From Pseudomonas serbica (GTDB lineage Bacteria > Pseudomonadota > Gammaproteobacteria > Pseudomonadales > Pseudomonadaceae): 64,000 nt of DNA. Below are positions 28,431 to 37,365 of the stretch, piece by piece (position 1 is the stretch's first letter; each line of letters starts with the position of its first letter). Made by a program: the position numbers and the translations under genes. Below the pieces are notes generated by a model. That model saw only the letters and a list, made by a program, of their open reading frames with translations. It searched no databases and had not been told where the DNA came from. The stretch covers positions 248,001 to 312,000 of the forward strand of contig NZ_JAQIYM010000006.1 of assembly GCF_028823535.1 (NCBI RefSeq), read 5' to 3'.

Positions 28431-29506
28431 TGTTCACCTCTTTTCTTCAGCAAACCGATCACGCCCTTGGGCAGGTACAGGGTCACGACGATGAACAGCG
28501 CGCCGAGGAAGAACAGCCAGTATTCCGGGAAGGCCACGGTGAACCAGCTCTTCATGCCGTTGACCACGCCGGCGCCGAGCAATGGACCAATCAAGGTGCC
28601 GCGACCGCCGAGGGCGACCCATACCGCTGCTTCAATCGAGTTGGTCGGCGACATTTCACTCGGGTTGATGATGCCCACTTGCGGCACGTACAACGCACCC
28701 GCCAGGCCGCACAACACCGCGCTCAACACCCACACGAACAGCTTGAATCCGCGCGGGTCGTAGCCGCAGAACATCAAGCGGTTTTCTGCGTCACGCAATG
28801 CGGTCAGCACTCGGCCAAACTTGCTCTGGGCCAGGCGCCAACCGATGTACAGGCTCGCCACCAGCAATAGCACCGTGGCGAAAAACAGTACTGCACGGGT
28901 GCCAGGCTCAGTAATGCCAAAACCGAGTATCGTGCGGAAGTTGGTGAAGCCGTTATTGCCGCCAAACCCGGTTTCGTTGCGGAAAAACAGGAGCATGCCG
29001 GCGAAGGTCAGGGCCTGGGTCATGATCGAGAAATACACGCCCTTGATCCGCGAGCGGAAGGCGAAGAAGCCGAATACCAGCGCGAGCAATCCCGGCGCCA
29101 ATACGACAAGACACATGGCCCAGAGAAAGCTGCTGGTGCCGGTCCAGTACCAGGGCAATTCGCTCCACGACAGGAACGTCATGAAGGCCGGCAAGCCATC
29201 GCCGGAGGCCTGGCGCATCAGGTACATGCCCATGGCATAACCGCCGAGGGCGAAAAACAGCCCGTGACCCAGGGATAGCAAGCCGGCATACCCCCAGACC
29301 AGGTCCAGCGCCAGGGCAACGATGGCGTAGCAAAGGATCTTGCCCACCAGGGTCAGGGTGTAGGCGGAGACGTGCAGCGCACTGTCGGCGGGCAACAATG
29401 AGAGCAGCGGCAACGCCAGGAGCAAAACGAGGATCACCGCGCCAACGGCAATCGTGACTTTCGGGCCGGCTTTTTGTGTCGCGGTAACGAGCAGGGGCTG
29501 GTTCAT
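28427..29506 (-). CDS. urtC: Urea ABC transporter permease UrtC
   Basis: This 359-residue inner-membrane permease of the LivM type has about ten hydrophobic segments, with family stretches DLVWGYAGLLSLGHGLFFAL and AVWVALGGRGTLIGPLLGAG. It pairs with UrtB to form the urea channel. The ATG shares one base with the urtB stop (TGATG), and its own stop overlaps the urtD start by 4 bases. Confidence 0.96.
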   Translation of the reverse strand: MNQPLLVTATQKAGPKVTIAVGAVILVLLLALPLLSLLPADSALHVSAYTLTLVGKILCYAIVALALDLVWGYAGLLSLGHGLFFALGGYAMGMYLMRQASGDGLPAFMTFLSWSELPWYWTGTSSFLWAMCLVVLAPGLLALVFGFFAFRSRIKGVYFSIMTQALTFAGMLLFFRNETGFGGNNGFTNFRTILGFGITEPGTRAVLFFATVLLLVASLYIGWRLAQSKFGRVLTALRDAENRLMFCGYDPRGFKLFVWVLSAVLCGLAGALYVPQVGIINPSEMSPTNSIEAAVWVALGGRGTLIGPLLGAGVVNGMKSWFTVAFPEYWLFFLGALFIVVTLYLPKGVIGLLKKRGEQ

Positions 29507-31008
29507 CAGTCGATCACCCGTCCTTTGAGTGCGAAGAGGCCTTGCGGACGTTTCTGGATGAACAGAATGATCAGCGCGAGGATGAGGATCTTGCCGAGCA
29601 CGGCACCGATTTGCGGTTCGAGAATCTTGTTGGCGATCCCCAGGCCGAATGCGGCAAACACGCTACCGGCCAGTTGCCCGACACCACCGAGCACCACTAC
29701 CAGGAACGAGTCGATGATGTAGCTCTGGCCGAGGTCCGGGCCGACGTTGCCGATCTGGCTGAGCGCCACGCCGCCGAGGCCGGCAATGCCCGAGCCGAGG
29801 CCGAAGGCGAGCATATCCACGCGCCCGGTGGGCACGCCGCAGCAGGCCGCCATGTTGCGATTCTGAGTGACGGCGCGCACGTTCAGGCCCAGGCGCGTCT
29901 TGTTCAGCAGCAGCCAGGTCAGCATCACCACAAACAGCGCGAACGCGATGATCACGATGCGGTTGTACGGCAGCACCAGGTTGGGCAGCACTTGAATCCC
30001 GCCTGACAACCACCCCGGGTTGGCCACCTCGACGTTTTGCGCGCCGAAGACCAGGCGCACCAACTGGATCAACATCAGGCTGATGCCCCAGGTGGCGAGC
30101 AGGGTTTCCAGTGGACGGCCGTAGAGGTGGCGAATCACCGTGCGTTCCAGCGCCATGCCGATCCCGGCGGTGACGAAAAACGCCACCGGCAGCGCGATCA
30201 GCGGATAGAACTCGATGGCCTGCGGGGCGAAGCGCTGGAACATCAGCTGCACCACGTAGGTCGAGTAGGCGCCGAGCATCAGCATCTCGCCATGGGCCAT
30301 GTTGATCACGCCGAGGAGGCCGAAGGTGATCGCCAGTCCCAGGGCGGCGAGCAACAGGATCGAGCCCAGGGACATGCCGCTGAAGGCCTGGCCAAGGAGT
30401 TCACCCACCAGCAATTTACGTTTGACCTGGGCGAGACTGGTTTCGGCGGCGGTGCGTACATTTGCGTCGGTTTCAACGCCCGGCGCCAGCAGATTTTCGA
30501 GGCGGGTGCGGGCCAGTGGGTCGCCGGTTTCGCCGAGCAGGCGGATGGCGGCGAGTCGCACTGCCGGGTCGGCGTCGACCAATTGCAGATTGGCCAGGGC
30601 CAGGCTGAGGGCGGCGTGAACGCTCTCGTCCTGTTCTCCCGCCAGTTGTTGGTCAAGGAATTTCAGCTGCGCGGGTTTGGCGCTTTTCTGCAACTGCTGT
30701 GCGGCGTCCAGACGGATTTTGGCGTCGGCGGCAAGCAATTGGTGGCTGGCCAATGCGGTGTCGATCAGACCCCGCAGGCGGTTATTCAGGCGCAAGGTTT
30801 TCGGCTGGCCGTCGATGGTCAATTCGCCTTGTTGCAGGGCGTTGATCAGCTCGATACGGGCCGGATCGGGCTGCGCGGCCCAGGTTTCCAGCAATTTGGC
30901 TTGCTGCACGGGATTGGCGGCGACGAAGTCTTCAGCGTCACCGGCGTGGGCCAGCATGGGCAGCAGGAGTGCGACGGCGAGAAATAAACGGTAAAGGGCA
31001 ATGGGCAT
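29506..31008 (-). CDS. urtB: Urea ABC transporter permease UrtB
   Basis: This 500-residue permease has an unusual build that is normal for UrtB: a signal peptide (MPIALYRLFLAVALLLPMLA), a periplasmic helical domain of about 190 residues resembling HEAT-like repeats, then a LivH-type membrane domain with FGLLGVINMAHGEMLMLGAY and GGVGQLAGSVFAAFGLG. The open frame continues upstream to 31122 through a REP palindrome; the chosen ATG restores the signal peptide. It lies 164 bases after urtA, with that REP pair in between. Confidence 0.95.
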   Translation of the reverse strand: MPIALYRLFLAVALLLPMLAHAGDAEDFVAANPVQQAKLLETWAAQPDPARIELINALQQGELTIDGQPKTLRLNNRLRGLIDTALASHQLLAADAKIRLDAAQQLQKSAKPAQLKFLDQQLAGEQDESVHAALSLALANLQLVDADPAVRLAAIRLLGETGDPLARTRLENLLAPGVETDANVRTAAETSLAQVKRKLLVGELLGQAFSGMSLGSILLLAALGLAITFGLLGVINMAHGEMLMLGAYSTYVVQLMFQRFAPQAIEFYPLIALPVAFFVTAGIGMALERTVIRHLYGRPLETLLATWGISLMLIQLVRLVFGAQNVEVANPGWLSGGIQVLPNLVLPYNRIVIIAFALFVVMLTWLLLNKTRLGLNVRAVTQNRNMAACCGVPTGRVDMLAFGLGSGIAGLGGVALSQIGNVGPDLGQSYIIDSFLVVVLGGVGQLAGSVFAAFGLGIANKILEPQIGAVLGKILILALIILFIQKRPQGLFALKGRVID

Positions 31009-31033
31009 AAAAAGTCGCCTTGCTCGGACTAAT

Positions 31034-31123
31034 TGTGGGAGCGGGCTTGCTCGCGAAAGCGGTGGGTCAGCTTGCATCCAGGTTGAATGACATACCGCTT
31101 TCGCGAGCAAGCCCGCTCCCACA
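31034..31123. repeat. REP pair, GTGGGAGCGGGCTTGCTCGCGA type
   Basis: A perfect 30-base inverted repeat (31034-31063 and 31094-31123) lies between urtA and urtB. A hairpin here in the operon mRNA could protect the highly needed urtA message, as REP elements do after other binding-protein genes. Confidence 0.92.
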
Positions 31124-31172
31124 GGGGGGTTGTGTCGGGTCGGAAATGCTCATCAGCCCGACATCCAGTGGC

Positions 31173-32438
31173 TTAGTTGCTCTTCACCGCATACTCCGGC
31201 TTCTTGTCGTTGCCCGGGATGAACGGGCTCCACGGCTGGGCACGGATCGGTCCTTCGGTCTGCCACACCACGTTGAACTGACCGTCGGCCTGGATCTCGC
31301 CGATCATCACCGGCTTGTGCAGGTGGTGGTTGGTCTTGTCCATGGTCAGGGTGTAGCCGGACGGTGCGGCGAAGGTCTGGCCACCCAGGGCTTCGCGGAC
31401 TTTGTCGACGTCGGTGGACTTGGCTTTTTCAGCCGCTTGCGCCCACATATGGATGCCGACGTAGGTCGCTTCCATCGGGTCGTTGGTCACGGCTTTGTCG
31501 GCACCCGGCAGGTTGTGTTTCTTCGCGTAGGCTTTCCAGTCGGCGACGAATTTCTTGTTCGCCGGGTTCTCCACCGACTCGAAGTAGTTCCAGGCCGCGA
31601 GGTTGCCCACCAACGGCTTGGTGTCGATGCCGCGCAGTTCTTCTTCGCCCACCGAGAACGCCACGACCGGCACGTCGGTGGCTTTCAGGCCCTGGTTGGC
31701 CAGTTCTTTGTAGAACGGCACGTTGGAATCGCCGTTGACGGTGGAGATGACCGCCGTCTTTCCGCCGGCCGAGAACTTCTTGATGTTGGCAACGATGGTC
31801 TGGTAGTCGCTGTGACCGAAGGGGGTGTAGACCTCTTCGATGTCTTTGTCGGCTACGCCTTTGGAGTGCAGGAACGAACGCAGGATCTTGTTGGTGGTTC
31901 GCGGGTAGACGTAGTCGGTGCCCAGCAGGAAATAGCGTTTGGCACCGCCCCCTTCTTCGCTCATCAGGTATTCAACGGCGGGGATCGCTTGCTGGTTCGG
32001 CGCAGCGCCGGTGTAGAACACGTTCGGCGACATCTCTTCGCCTTCGTACTGCACCGGGTAGAACAGCAGGCCATTGAGTTCTTCGAACACCGGCAGTACC
32101 GATTTGCGCGACACCGAGGTCCAGCACCCGAACACCACGGCAACCTTGTCCTGGGTCAGCAGCTGCCGGCCTTTCTCGGCGAACAGAGGCCAGTTCGACG
32201 CCGGGTCCACTACTACCGCTTCGAGCATCTTGCCGTTCACGCCGCCCTTGGCGTTGATCTCGTCAATGGTCATCAGCGCCATGTCCTTGAGCGACGTCTC
32301 GGAGATCGCCATGGTGCCGGACAACGAATGCAGGATACCGACCTTGATGGTCTCGGCGGCCTGGACAGTCCAGGTCATGCCCATCGCGGCAATGCTTGCC
32401 GTGAGTGTGAAAGCCTTGATCAAACTGCGACGCTTCAT
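31173..32438 (-). CDS. urtA: Urea ABC transporter substrate-binding protein UrtA
   Basis: This 421-residue periplasmic binding protein has an N-terminal export signal (MKRRSLIKAFTLTASIAAMG, with a twin Arg that could allow Tat export) and the UrtA-type mature start ETIKVGILHSLSGTMAISE. Other conserved stretches are VVDPASNWPLFAEKG and GTDYVYPRTTNKILRSFL. It captures urea for UrtBCDE. It is the first gene of the operon, with a candidate sigma-54 promoter about 66 bases upstream. Confidence 0.97.
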   Translation of the reverse strand: MKRRSLIKAFTLTASIAAMGMTWTVQAAETIKVGILHSLSGTMAISETSLKDMALMTIDEINAKGGVNGKMLEAVVVDPASNWPLFAEKGRQLLTQDKVAVVFGCWTSVSRKSVLPVFEELNGLLFYPVQYEGEEMSPNVFYTGAAPNQQAIPAVEYLMSEEGGGAKRYFLLGTDYVYPRTTNKILRSFLHSKGVADKDIEEVYTPFGHSDYQTIVANIKKFSAGGKTAVISTVNGDSNVPFYKELANQGLKATDVPVVAFSVGEEELRGIDTKPLVGNLAAWNYFESVENPANKKFVADWKAYAKKHNLPGADKAVTNDPMEATYVGIHMWAQAAEKAKSTDVDKVREALGGQTFAAPSGYTLTMDKTNHHLHKPVMIGEIQADGQFNVVWQTEGPIRAQPWSPFIPGNDKKPEYAVKSN

Positions 32439-32503
32439 TGTGCGATCTCCATGAACATTGGATATTTTTCTTGGTTGGCAGATGCGGACTACTGAAGGGT
32501 CGT

Positions 32504-32522
32504 TAGCAAGGGCTGTGCCTGG
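32504..32522 (-). promoter_or_regulatory. Candidate sigma-54 (RpoN) promoter of the urt-ure operon
   Basis: On the minus strand the sequence CCAGGCACAGCCCTTGCTA contains GGCAC, 5 bases, then TTGCT, matching the TGGCAC-N5-TTGCW consensus with both invariant GG and GC dinucleotides. It points to urtA, 66 bases away. NtrC-dependent activation under nitrogen limitation is the expected regulation. Upstream (32570-32620) is rich in GCACC/GGTGC half-sites, including CGCACTGGTGCG, which could contribute to activator binding. Confidence 0.7.
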
Positions 32523-32681
32523 TCGTACAAAGGCAGGGGAATGTCGTGTTAGAGCGGTTGCACGGATATTTTGCGCACCATCAAGGCACGCAGTGGACGC
32601 ACTGGTGCGTTGAGGTGCGCCAGATTGGGGCGTAATGGGGGATGACGGGCAAGCACGATTCGCTGCTTGCCCAGGTATCGC

Positions 32682-34058
32682 TCAAGCTGCCGAATCGGGC
32701 TCAGCTTGCCGGTTGAGGCGAGCCAGCAGCAGCTTGTCCAGTACCCACACCACCACCAGTGACGCACCCACCAACGGGAAGGCTACCGCCAGGGCGAACA
32801 TGATCACCATCGCGGTTTTCCATCTCGGCAGGTCGTGGCGCAGCGGTGGGACACCGAACTTGCCTTGCGGACGACGTTTCCACCAGATCACCACGCCGCT
32901 GACCGCGCTGAGCAAAATCATCAGGCAGATGAGCAGGACGATGATCTGGTTGAGCGTGCCGAACATCTTGCCTTCGTGCAGCATCACGCCGATTTCCGTG
33001 GCGCGGGCGACGGTGCCGTAGTGCTCGTAACGTACGTCGGCGAGGACGTTGCCGGTGTATTGATCGACATGCAGGGTGGCGTCGTTGCGTGGGTCATCGG
33101 CGAACACGGCGATGGTGAACACACCGGTGGCCGTGCTCGGGAAGGTGATGCTGTAGCCTGGCTCGACCTTGCGTTGCACGGCGATGTCCTGCACGTCCTG
33201 CAGGCTGATGGTGGGTGCAGCCGGACCGGCTGGCGCACCACCGTGGGCCATGTGTTCGGCGTGGCCGCCGGACATCGGCATCGGCGTATTTTCCATGGCC
33301 CACGGCACGGTCTGGCGAGTCGCACTGTTGAGGCTGCGCGCTTCGACATCGGATTGGGGCACGTTGTCCCACATCGCCGCCGGAAACACGTTCCAGACGG
33401 CGGCGTACTGCTTGCCCCAGAACCCGGTCCAGGTCATGCCGCTGAGCAGCATCACCAGCAACAACGAGGCACCCCAGAAGCCGATGACGGCGTGCAGGTC
33501 GCGCCACAACACCCGGCCTCGACTGCTCAGGCGCGGCCAGAGAATGCCCGCCGCCTGACCGCGCGGCCACCACAGGAACACCCCGGATACCACCAGCACC
33601 ACCCCCCAGCCAGCAGCCAGTTCCACCAGTCGGTCACCGACGGTGCCGATCATCAGCTCGCCGTGAATCGCGCGCGCGACTGCTTGCAGGTTCTTCTTGG
33701 CGTCTTGCTCGCCAAGGATGTCGCCGTGGTAAGGGTCGACGAACACATTCAGCTCGGTACCGCCGTTGAGCACGACAAACTGGGCACTGCGCTCGGCGTT
33801 GATCGGCGGCAGGTACTGTTTGATGGTTGCTTGTGGATAGGCGCTTTTCACCCGGTCGAGCAGGTCATCGGCCGGCACCGTGTGGTGACCGGCCGGGACG
33901 TTGAGCAGACTGCTGTACATCAGCGAGTCGAGTTGCGGTTTGAACAGATAAATCGTGCCGGTCAGGGCCAGCATCACCATGAATGGCGCAACGAACAGTC
34001 CGGCATAGAAATGCCAGCGCCAGGCCAGGTTGTAGAAATTCACTTTGGGCTGTTTCAT
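32682..34058 (-). CDS. PepSY-associated membrane protein of the copper operon
   Basis: This 458-residue inner-membrane protein has four main helices: about 12-35 (FYAGLFVAPFMVMLALTGTI), one near 190 and two near the C-terminus. It has PepSY domains between them, with periplasmic stretches rich in His and Met (PMPMSGGHAEHMAHGG). This architecture is shared by reductases and importers in iron and copper operons (PiuB-like). Here it probably handles copper or electrons at the inner membrane after uptake by the TonB receptor encoded just upstream. The start is the ATG with GGAG 8 bases before it; a longer frame to 34115 exists. It is the last gene of the operon. Confidence 0.82.
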   Translation of the reverse strand: MKQPKVNFYNLAWRWHFYAGLFVAPFMVMLALTGTIYLFKPQLDSLMYSSLLNVPAGHHTVPADDLLDRVKSAYPQATIKQYLPPINAERSAQFVVLNGGTELNVFVDPYHGDILGEQDAKKNLQAVARAIHGELMIGTVGDRLVELAAGWGVVLVVSGVFLWWPRGQAAGILWPRLSSRGRVLWRDLHAVIGFWGASLLLVMLLSGMTWTGFWGKQYAAVWNVFPAAMWDNVPQSDVEARSLNSATRQTVPWAMENTPMPMSGGHAEHMAHGGAPAGPAAPTISLQDVQDIAVQRKVEPGYSITFPSTATGVFTIAVFADDPRNDATLHVDQYTGNVLADVRYEHYGTVARATEIGVMLHEGKMFGTLNQIIVLLICLMILLSAVSGVVIWWKRRPQGKFGVPPLRHDLPRWKTAMVIMFALAVAFPLVGASLVVVWVLDKLLLARLNRQAEPDSAA

Positions 34059-34117
34059 CACGTGTGCTCCGCTTGGCTTGGATCTTTTGGTTGTGTGTTG
34101 GCGGTTGCTGCGCAACC

Positions 34118-34159
34118 GATCGCGAGCAGGCTCGCCCCTACAGGGGAGCGGGCTTGCCG
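34118..34159. repeat. Degenerate REP pair
   Basis: A left copy GATCGCGAGCAGGCTCGCCC and a partial right copy GGGAGCGGGCTTGCCGCGG face each other between the copper receptor gene and the PepSY gene. The arms differ at several positions, so this is an eroded or chimeric pair. Confidence 0.55.
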
Positions 34160-34167
34160 CGGTGCTC

Positions 34168-36285
34168 TTAGAAGCTCATATCCACCTTGGTCCAGAGCGT
34201 ACGCCCCGGTTCCTTGATGGCTTGCGGGTCATTGGCCGGGTAACCGAAGCCGGCGTTGCCGGCCAGGTTCAAGTGTTCGGCATAGGCTTTGCCGAACAGG
34301 TTGTCGATGCCGCTGCTGACCGTCCAGTGCGGGTTGATCCGATAGGCACCGTTGAGCGAGAACACGCCAAAACCCGGGGTCTTGTCGAAGTCCTTGCCGA
34401 CCACGTTGCCTTTGTTCTGGTCGATACGGTTTTGTGCGGCAACCACTCTCCACAGTGCGCCGGCGCTCCAGTTGTCTTCGCTGTAGGTCAGGCCGAGGCG
34501 GGCATCCAGCGGCGGCATTTGCGGCAATGCGCTGCCATCACTGCTGTTCTTGCCCCAGGCGTAGGCCAGGGTGGCGTCGGCTTTCCATTGCTTGGTGAGT
34601 TTGTAAGCGGCGCCCAGTTCGCCACCCATGATTCGCGCGTCGATGTTTTCGGCTTGCGAGGTCATGCCCATCATCGCCGGCGTGTAGTTGAACAGGATGT
34701 AATCGCGCACCTGGCCGAGGTAAGCCGAGGCCCAGGCATCGAGTTCTTCGGTCTTGTATTGCAGGCCGACGTCGAGCTGGGTGGTTTTCTCCGGCTTGAT
34801 CGAGTCGAAGGCATTCACTGATCCCGCGGGGCCGGAATTGGCCGAAAACAGTTCCCAGTAATCCGGGAAACGCTGGGTGTGACCGAGCCCCGCATACAGC
34901 GTGGTCGGGCTATTGGCCAGGTCGTGTTCGTAGCGGATGAAACCGCTGGGCAGCGTGTCGGCGCGGGTGTCGTCTGCGGTTGGGTTGGGTCGGGTCATCA
35001 TTCCCGAACCGATGGTTTGCCGGTAATCCTTGGCCGAAGCACGGTCCAGGCGTGCGCCGCTGATAAGTCGATCGCGCTCGGCGGCGTACCAGGTCAATTC
35101 GCCGAATGCCCCGTAGTTGTGGAAGTCGGCGTCCTTGGTGTACGGCAGGTCCTTGTAGGTGTCGATGCCCATGGCGCTGCGCTGGCGGTGTTCGTTGGTC
35201 TGCGCGTCGATGCCGCCGATCAACTGGACGTCGGCCCAGCGCCAGGTGGCTTTGACCCGCGCGCCGAGTGTGCGACGGTCGACGTTGGACGCCATGGGGC
35301 CGGCCATCATCCCGGTGCCGGACGGCGTACGCAGCGTGTAGTTGTCCATGACATGGTCGGCGTAGTTGTAGTAGACCTGCGCCTCGAGCGTTTCCAGCAC
35401 GTCGCTGATGTTGGACTTCTCGAAGCGCAGGCCGAGGCTCTCGCGCTTGAACTGCGAACCGTCCATGCCGCGTCCTGCGTAGCGCGCCTCACCGTCACCC
35501 TTGCCAGCGGTCAGCTCCAGCAGGGTATCTTCGTCCGGGGTCCAGCCGAGCGCGACGTCGCCGTTCCATTTGTCATAACGCGATGCCACGGTGTCGTTGT
35601 TGCCATCCTTGTAGTCATCGGCCTGGGCGGTGTTGCCGATCACTCGCACGTAGCCCAATGGGCCGCCAGCCGCCGCGTCCACCACTTTGTCGAAACGGCC
35701 GTTGGAGCCGGCCAGCACACTGGCGTTTACGCGCGTGCCGAACTCGCCGAAGCTCTGCGGTTCGCGGTCGAAGAGGATGGTGCCGGCCGAGGCCCCCGGC
35801 CCCCATAGCACGGTCTGCGGACCCTTGATGACGGTCAGTTTGTCGTACGTCTGCGCAGAGATGTATGAAGTCGGTGCGTCCATCCGGCCAGGACAGGCAC
35901 CGAGCATCATGCCGCCGTTGGTGAGGATGTTCAGGCGCGAACCGAACATGCCACGCAGCACCGGGTCGCCGTTGGTGCCGCCATTGCGCACTTGGGCGAA
36001 CCCCGGAATGGTTTTCAGATAATCCGAACCGTCGCTGGCCGGCACAGGTTGGCGCGGGTCCCTGGGGTCGGTGACGATGGTCAGTGGCGAGCTCGGGGCA
36101 ACGGCGGTGATCACTGTCGGGCTCAATTCTTCGTTATGGCCTGCGTGTTCATCGGCCAGCGCGGAGGGCGCCAGCAAGGCACCGCACAGGATGGCGGTGG
36201 CGTGCCTGAAACGAATGCCGGATTCGTTCAGGGCTAGGGGGGCTTGGGCAGCGCTCAAGCAGGGGGCAGCAGAAAACCTGGACAT
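34168..36285 (-). CDS. oprC: TonB-dependent copper receptor, OprC-like
   Basis: This 705-residue outer-membrane beta-barrel protein has a signal region ending near ALA (about 44), a plug domain (about 55-170, with GSRLNILTNGGMMLGACPG) and a C-terminal barrel ending in Phe (VDMSF). Copper ligands known for P. aeruginosa OprC, a CxxxM motif plus HxM, are both present: Cys131/Met135 (ACPGRM) and His311/Met313 (DHVMDN). It should import copper with TonB energy. The start was set at MSRFSAAP with GGA 8 bases upstream; the frame is open 20 codons further. It lies in an operon with PCuAC and DUF2946 genes upstream and PepSY downstream. Confidence 0.92.
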   Translation of the reverse strand: MSRFSAAPCLSAAQAPLALNESGIRFRHATAILCGALLAPSALADEHAGHNEELSPTVITAVAPSSPLTIVTDPRDPRQPVPASDGSDYLKTIPGFAQVRNGGTNGDPVLRGMFGSRLNILTNGGMMLGACPGRMDAPTSYISAQTYDKLTVIKGPQTVLWGPGASAGTILFDREPQSFGEFGTRVNASVLAGSNGRFDKVVDAAAGGPLGYVRVIGNTAQADDYKDGNNDTVASRYDKWNGDVALGWTPDEDTLLELTAGKGDGEARYAGRGMDGSQFKRESLGLRFEKSNISDVLETLEAQVYYNYADHVMDNYTLRTPSGTGMMAGPMASNVDRRTLGARVKATWRWADVQLIGGIDAQTNEHRQRSAMGIDTYKDLPYTKDADFHNYGAFGELTWYAAERDRLISGARLDRASAKDYRQTIGSGMMTRPNPTADDTRADTLPSGFIRYEHDLANSPTTLYAGLGHTQRFPDYWELFSANSGPAGSVNAFDSIKPEKTTQLDVGLQYKTEELDAWASAYLGQVRDYILFNYTPAMMGMTSQAENIDARIMGGELGAAYKLTKQWKADATLAYAWGKNSSDGSALPQMPPLDARLGLTYSEDNWSAGALWRVVAAQNRIDQNKGNVVGKDFDKTPGFGVFSLNGAYRINPHWTVSSGIDNLFGKAYAEHLNLAGNAGFGYPANDPQAIKEPGRTLWTKVDMSF

Positions 36286-36369
36286 GACAATTTCCATCGA
36301 ACAGTCGTAAACGACACGGCCGACAGCCTTAAGCTGCCTGCTCAACCGTGTGAAATCAGCGGTGAGTGT

Positions 36370-36816
36370 TTACGTGTCGACGGGCGGGGCGCGGGTGCGG
36401 GCGCCGGGGAAGAAGGTTTGCCGGGCATGGCCCAAGCGAGGGGAGGGTGCGGTGAAAGTGCTGGCGGGCGGGGTGTCGAATGCTGTGAATGAACCGCCAC
36501 CCGTGAGTGCCGGGCAGTTGAACAGCAGGCTGCAATAACCGCATTTTTCCCAGATTGCATGGTGCCCGGATGCTGGCGGGCAATGCTCGGCAGCCGGTTG
36601 CGCGCCGTGATCCGCGTGCTCCATCGCCGACATGTCCATGCTCATGTCCATCGACATGTTCATGGACGTTGAAGCGTGCTGATCCATCGGCATCGACTGA
36701 GAAATCAGTGGACCGATAAAGATCATCAGCATGGCGAACAGGCTGATCCAGCTGCCGCGTGTCAGGCCCAATGGCTGACGACGGGGGGTGGGTGACCTGG
36801 TGCCTGGCGGGCGCAT
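36370..36816 (-). CDS. DUF2946 family protein, Met/His-rich (copy 2)
   Basis: This 148-residue protein has one N-terminal hydrophobic segment (about 20-42, SWISLFAMLMIFIGPLISQS), then a Met-rich run (STSMNMSMDMSMDMSAMEHA) and a Cys/His region with EKCGYCSLLFNCPAL. DUF2946 proteins are small exported or membrane-anchored proteins that commonly neighbour copper genes. The Met and Cys/His pattern suggests a copper-binding or relay role in the periplasm. It lies between the PCuAC and OprC genes on the same strand, with gaps of 21 and 84 bases. Confidence 0.75.
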   Translation of the reverse strand: MRPPGTRSPTPRRQPLGLTRGSWISLFAMLMIFIGPLISQSMPMDQHASTSMNMSMDMSMDMSAMEHADHGAQPAAEHCPPASGHHAIWEKCGYCSLLFNCPALTGGGSFTAFDTPPASTFTAPSPRLGHARQTFFPGARTRAPPVDT

Positions 36817-36837
36817 GGGCGGCGTCGCGATAGCGGA

Positions 36838-37317
36838 TTACTGAGCGTGCGCGTGCTTTTGCGTGGACTCGGGCGCCTGCTTCTGCACCGCCACTTCCAC
36901 TGTCACGTCTCCGGACTTCTCGAAATGCAGGGTCATCGGGAAGCGCTTGCCATCGCTGAGCAGGCTGCGGTCCTTCAACCCCAGCAGCATGACGTGGTAG
37001 GCCATCGGTGCGAACGTGACATCGCCGCCGGCGGGGATTGCCACGTTGGCTACTTGCTGCATTTTCATCAAGTCGTTTTGCATCACATGCTCATGCAACT
37101 GCGCTTCAGCCGAGATCGGCGAGTCGACACTAAGCAGGCGGTCAGCTGTGTTGCCCGAGTTGTGGATCACGAAATACGCGGCGACGTTGGGTGCATTGGG
37201 CGGCAGTTCCTGCGACCACGGGTGAGCGATTTCCAGTGCGCCGATCTTGTATTCGTGGGCATTGGCAAAGCAGGCAGGCAGCAGCAACGCGGCCAGAACG
37301 ATAAGTCTGTTCAACAT
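36838..37317 (-). CDS. Periplasmic copper chaperone PCu(A)C
   Basis: The 159-residue protein has a signal peptide (MLNRLIVLAALLLPACFANA) and the exact PCu(A)C copper motif H-x10-M-x21-H-x-M: His75, Met86, His108 and Met110. Members bind Cu(I)/Cu(II) in the periplasm and deliver it to cytochrome oxidase or other acceptors. Here the operon places it next to an outer-membrane copper importer, so it likely receives imported copper. A His-rich C-terminal tail is also present (TQKHAHAQ). Confidence 0.92.
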   Translation of the reverse strand: MLNRLIVLAALLLPACFANAHEYKIGALEIAHPWSQELPPNAPNVAAYFVIHNSGNTADRLLSVDSPISAEAQLHEHVMQNDLMKMQQVANVAIPAGGDVTFAPMAYHVMLLGLKDRSLLSDGKRFPMTLHFEKSGDVTVEVAVQKQAPESTQKHAHAQ

Positions 37318-37365
37318 GGCAGTTCTCCAGAGCGATTCGAAACGCAGGTCAATTGCGAGCAGGAA

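Noticed and set aside
31173..32438. urtA read as an amide- or branched-chain amino acid-binding protein
   Set aside because: Sequence and the adjoining urtBCDE-ure genes favour urea; the longer N-terminal UrtB domain is specific to urea systems.
32549..32767. 72-codon minus-strand frame at the end of the PepSY gene
   Set aside because: Out of frame with the PepSY gene and runs into the urt promoter region; Trp/Arg-rich translation typical of a shadow frame.
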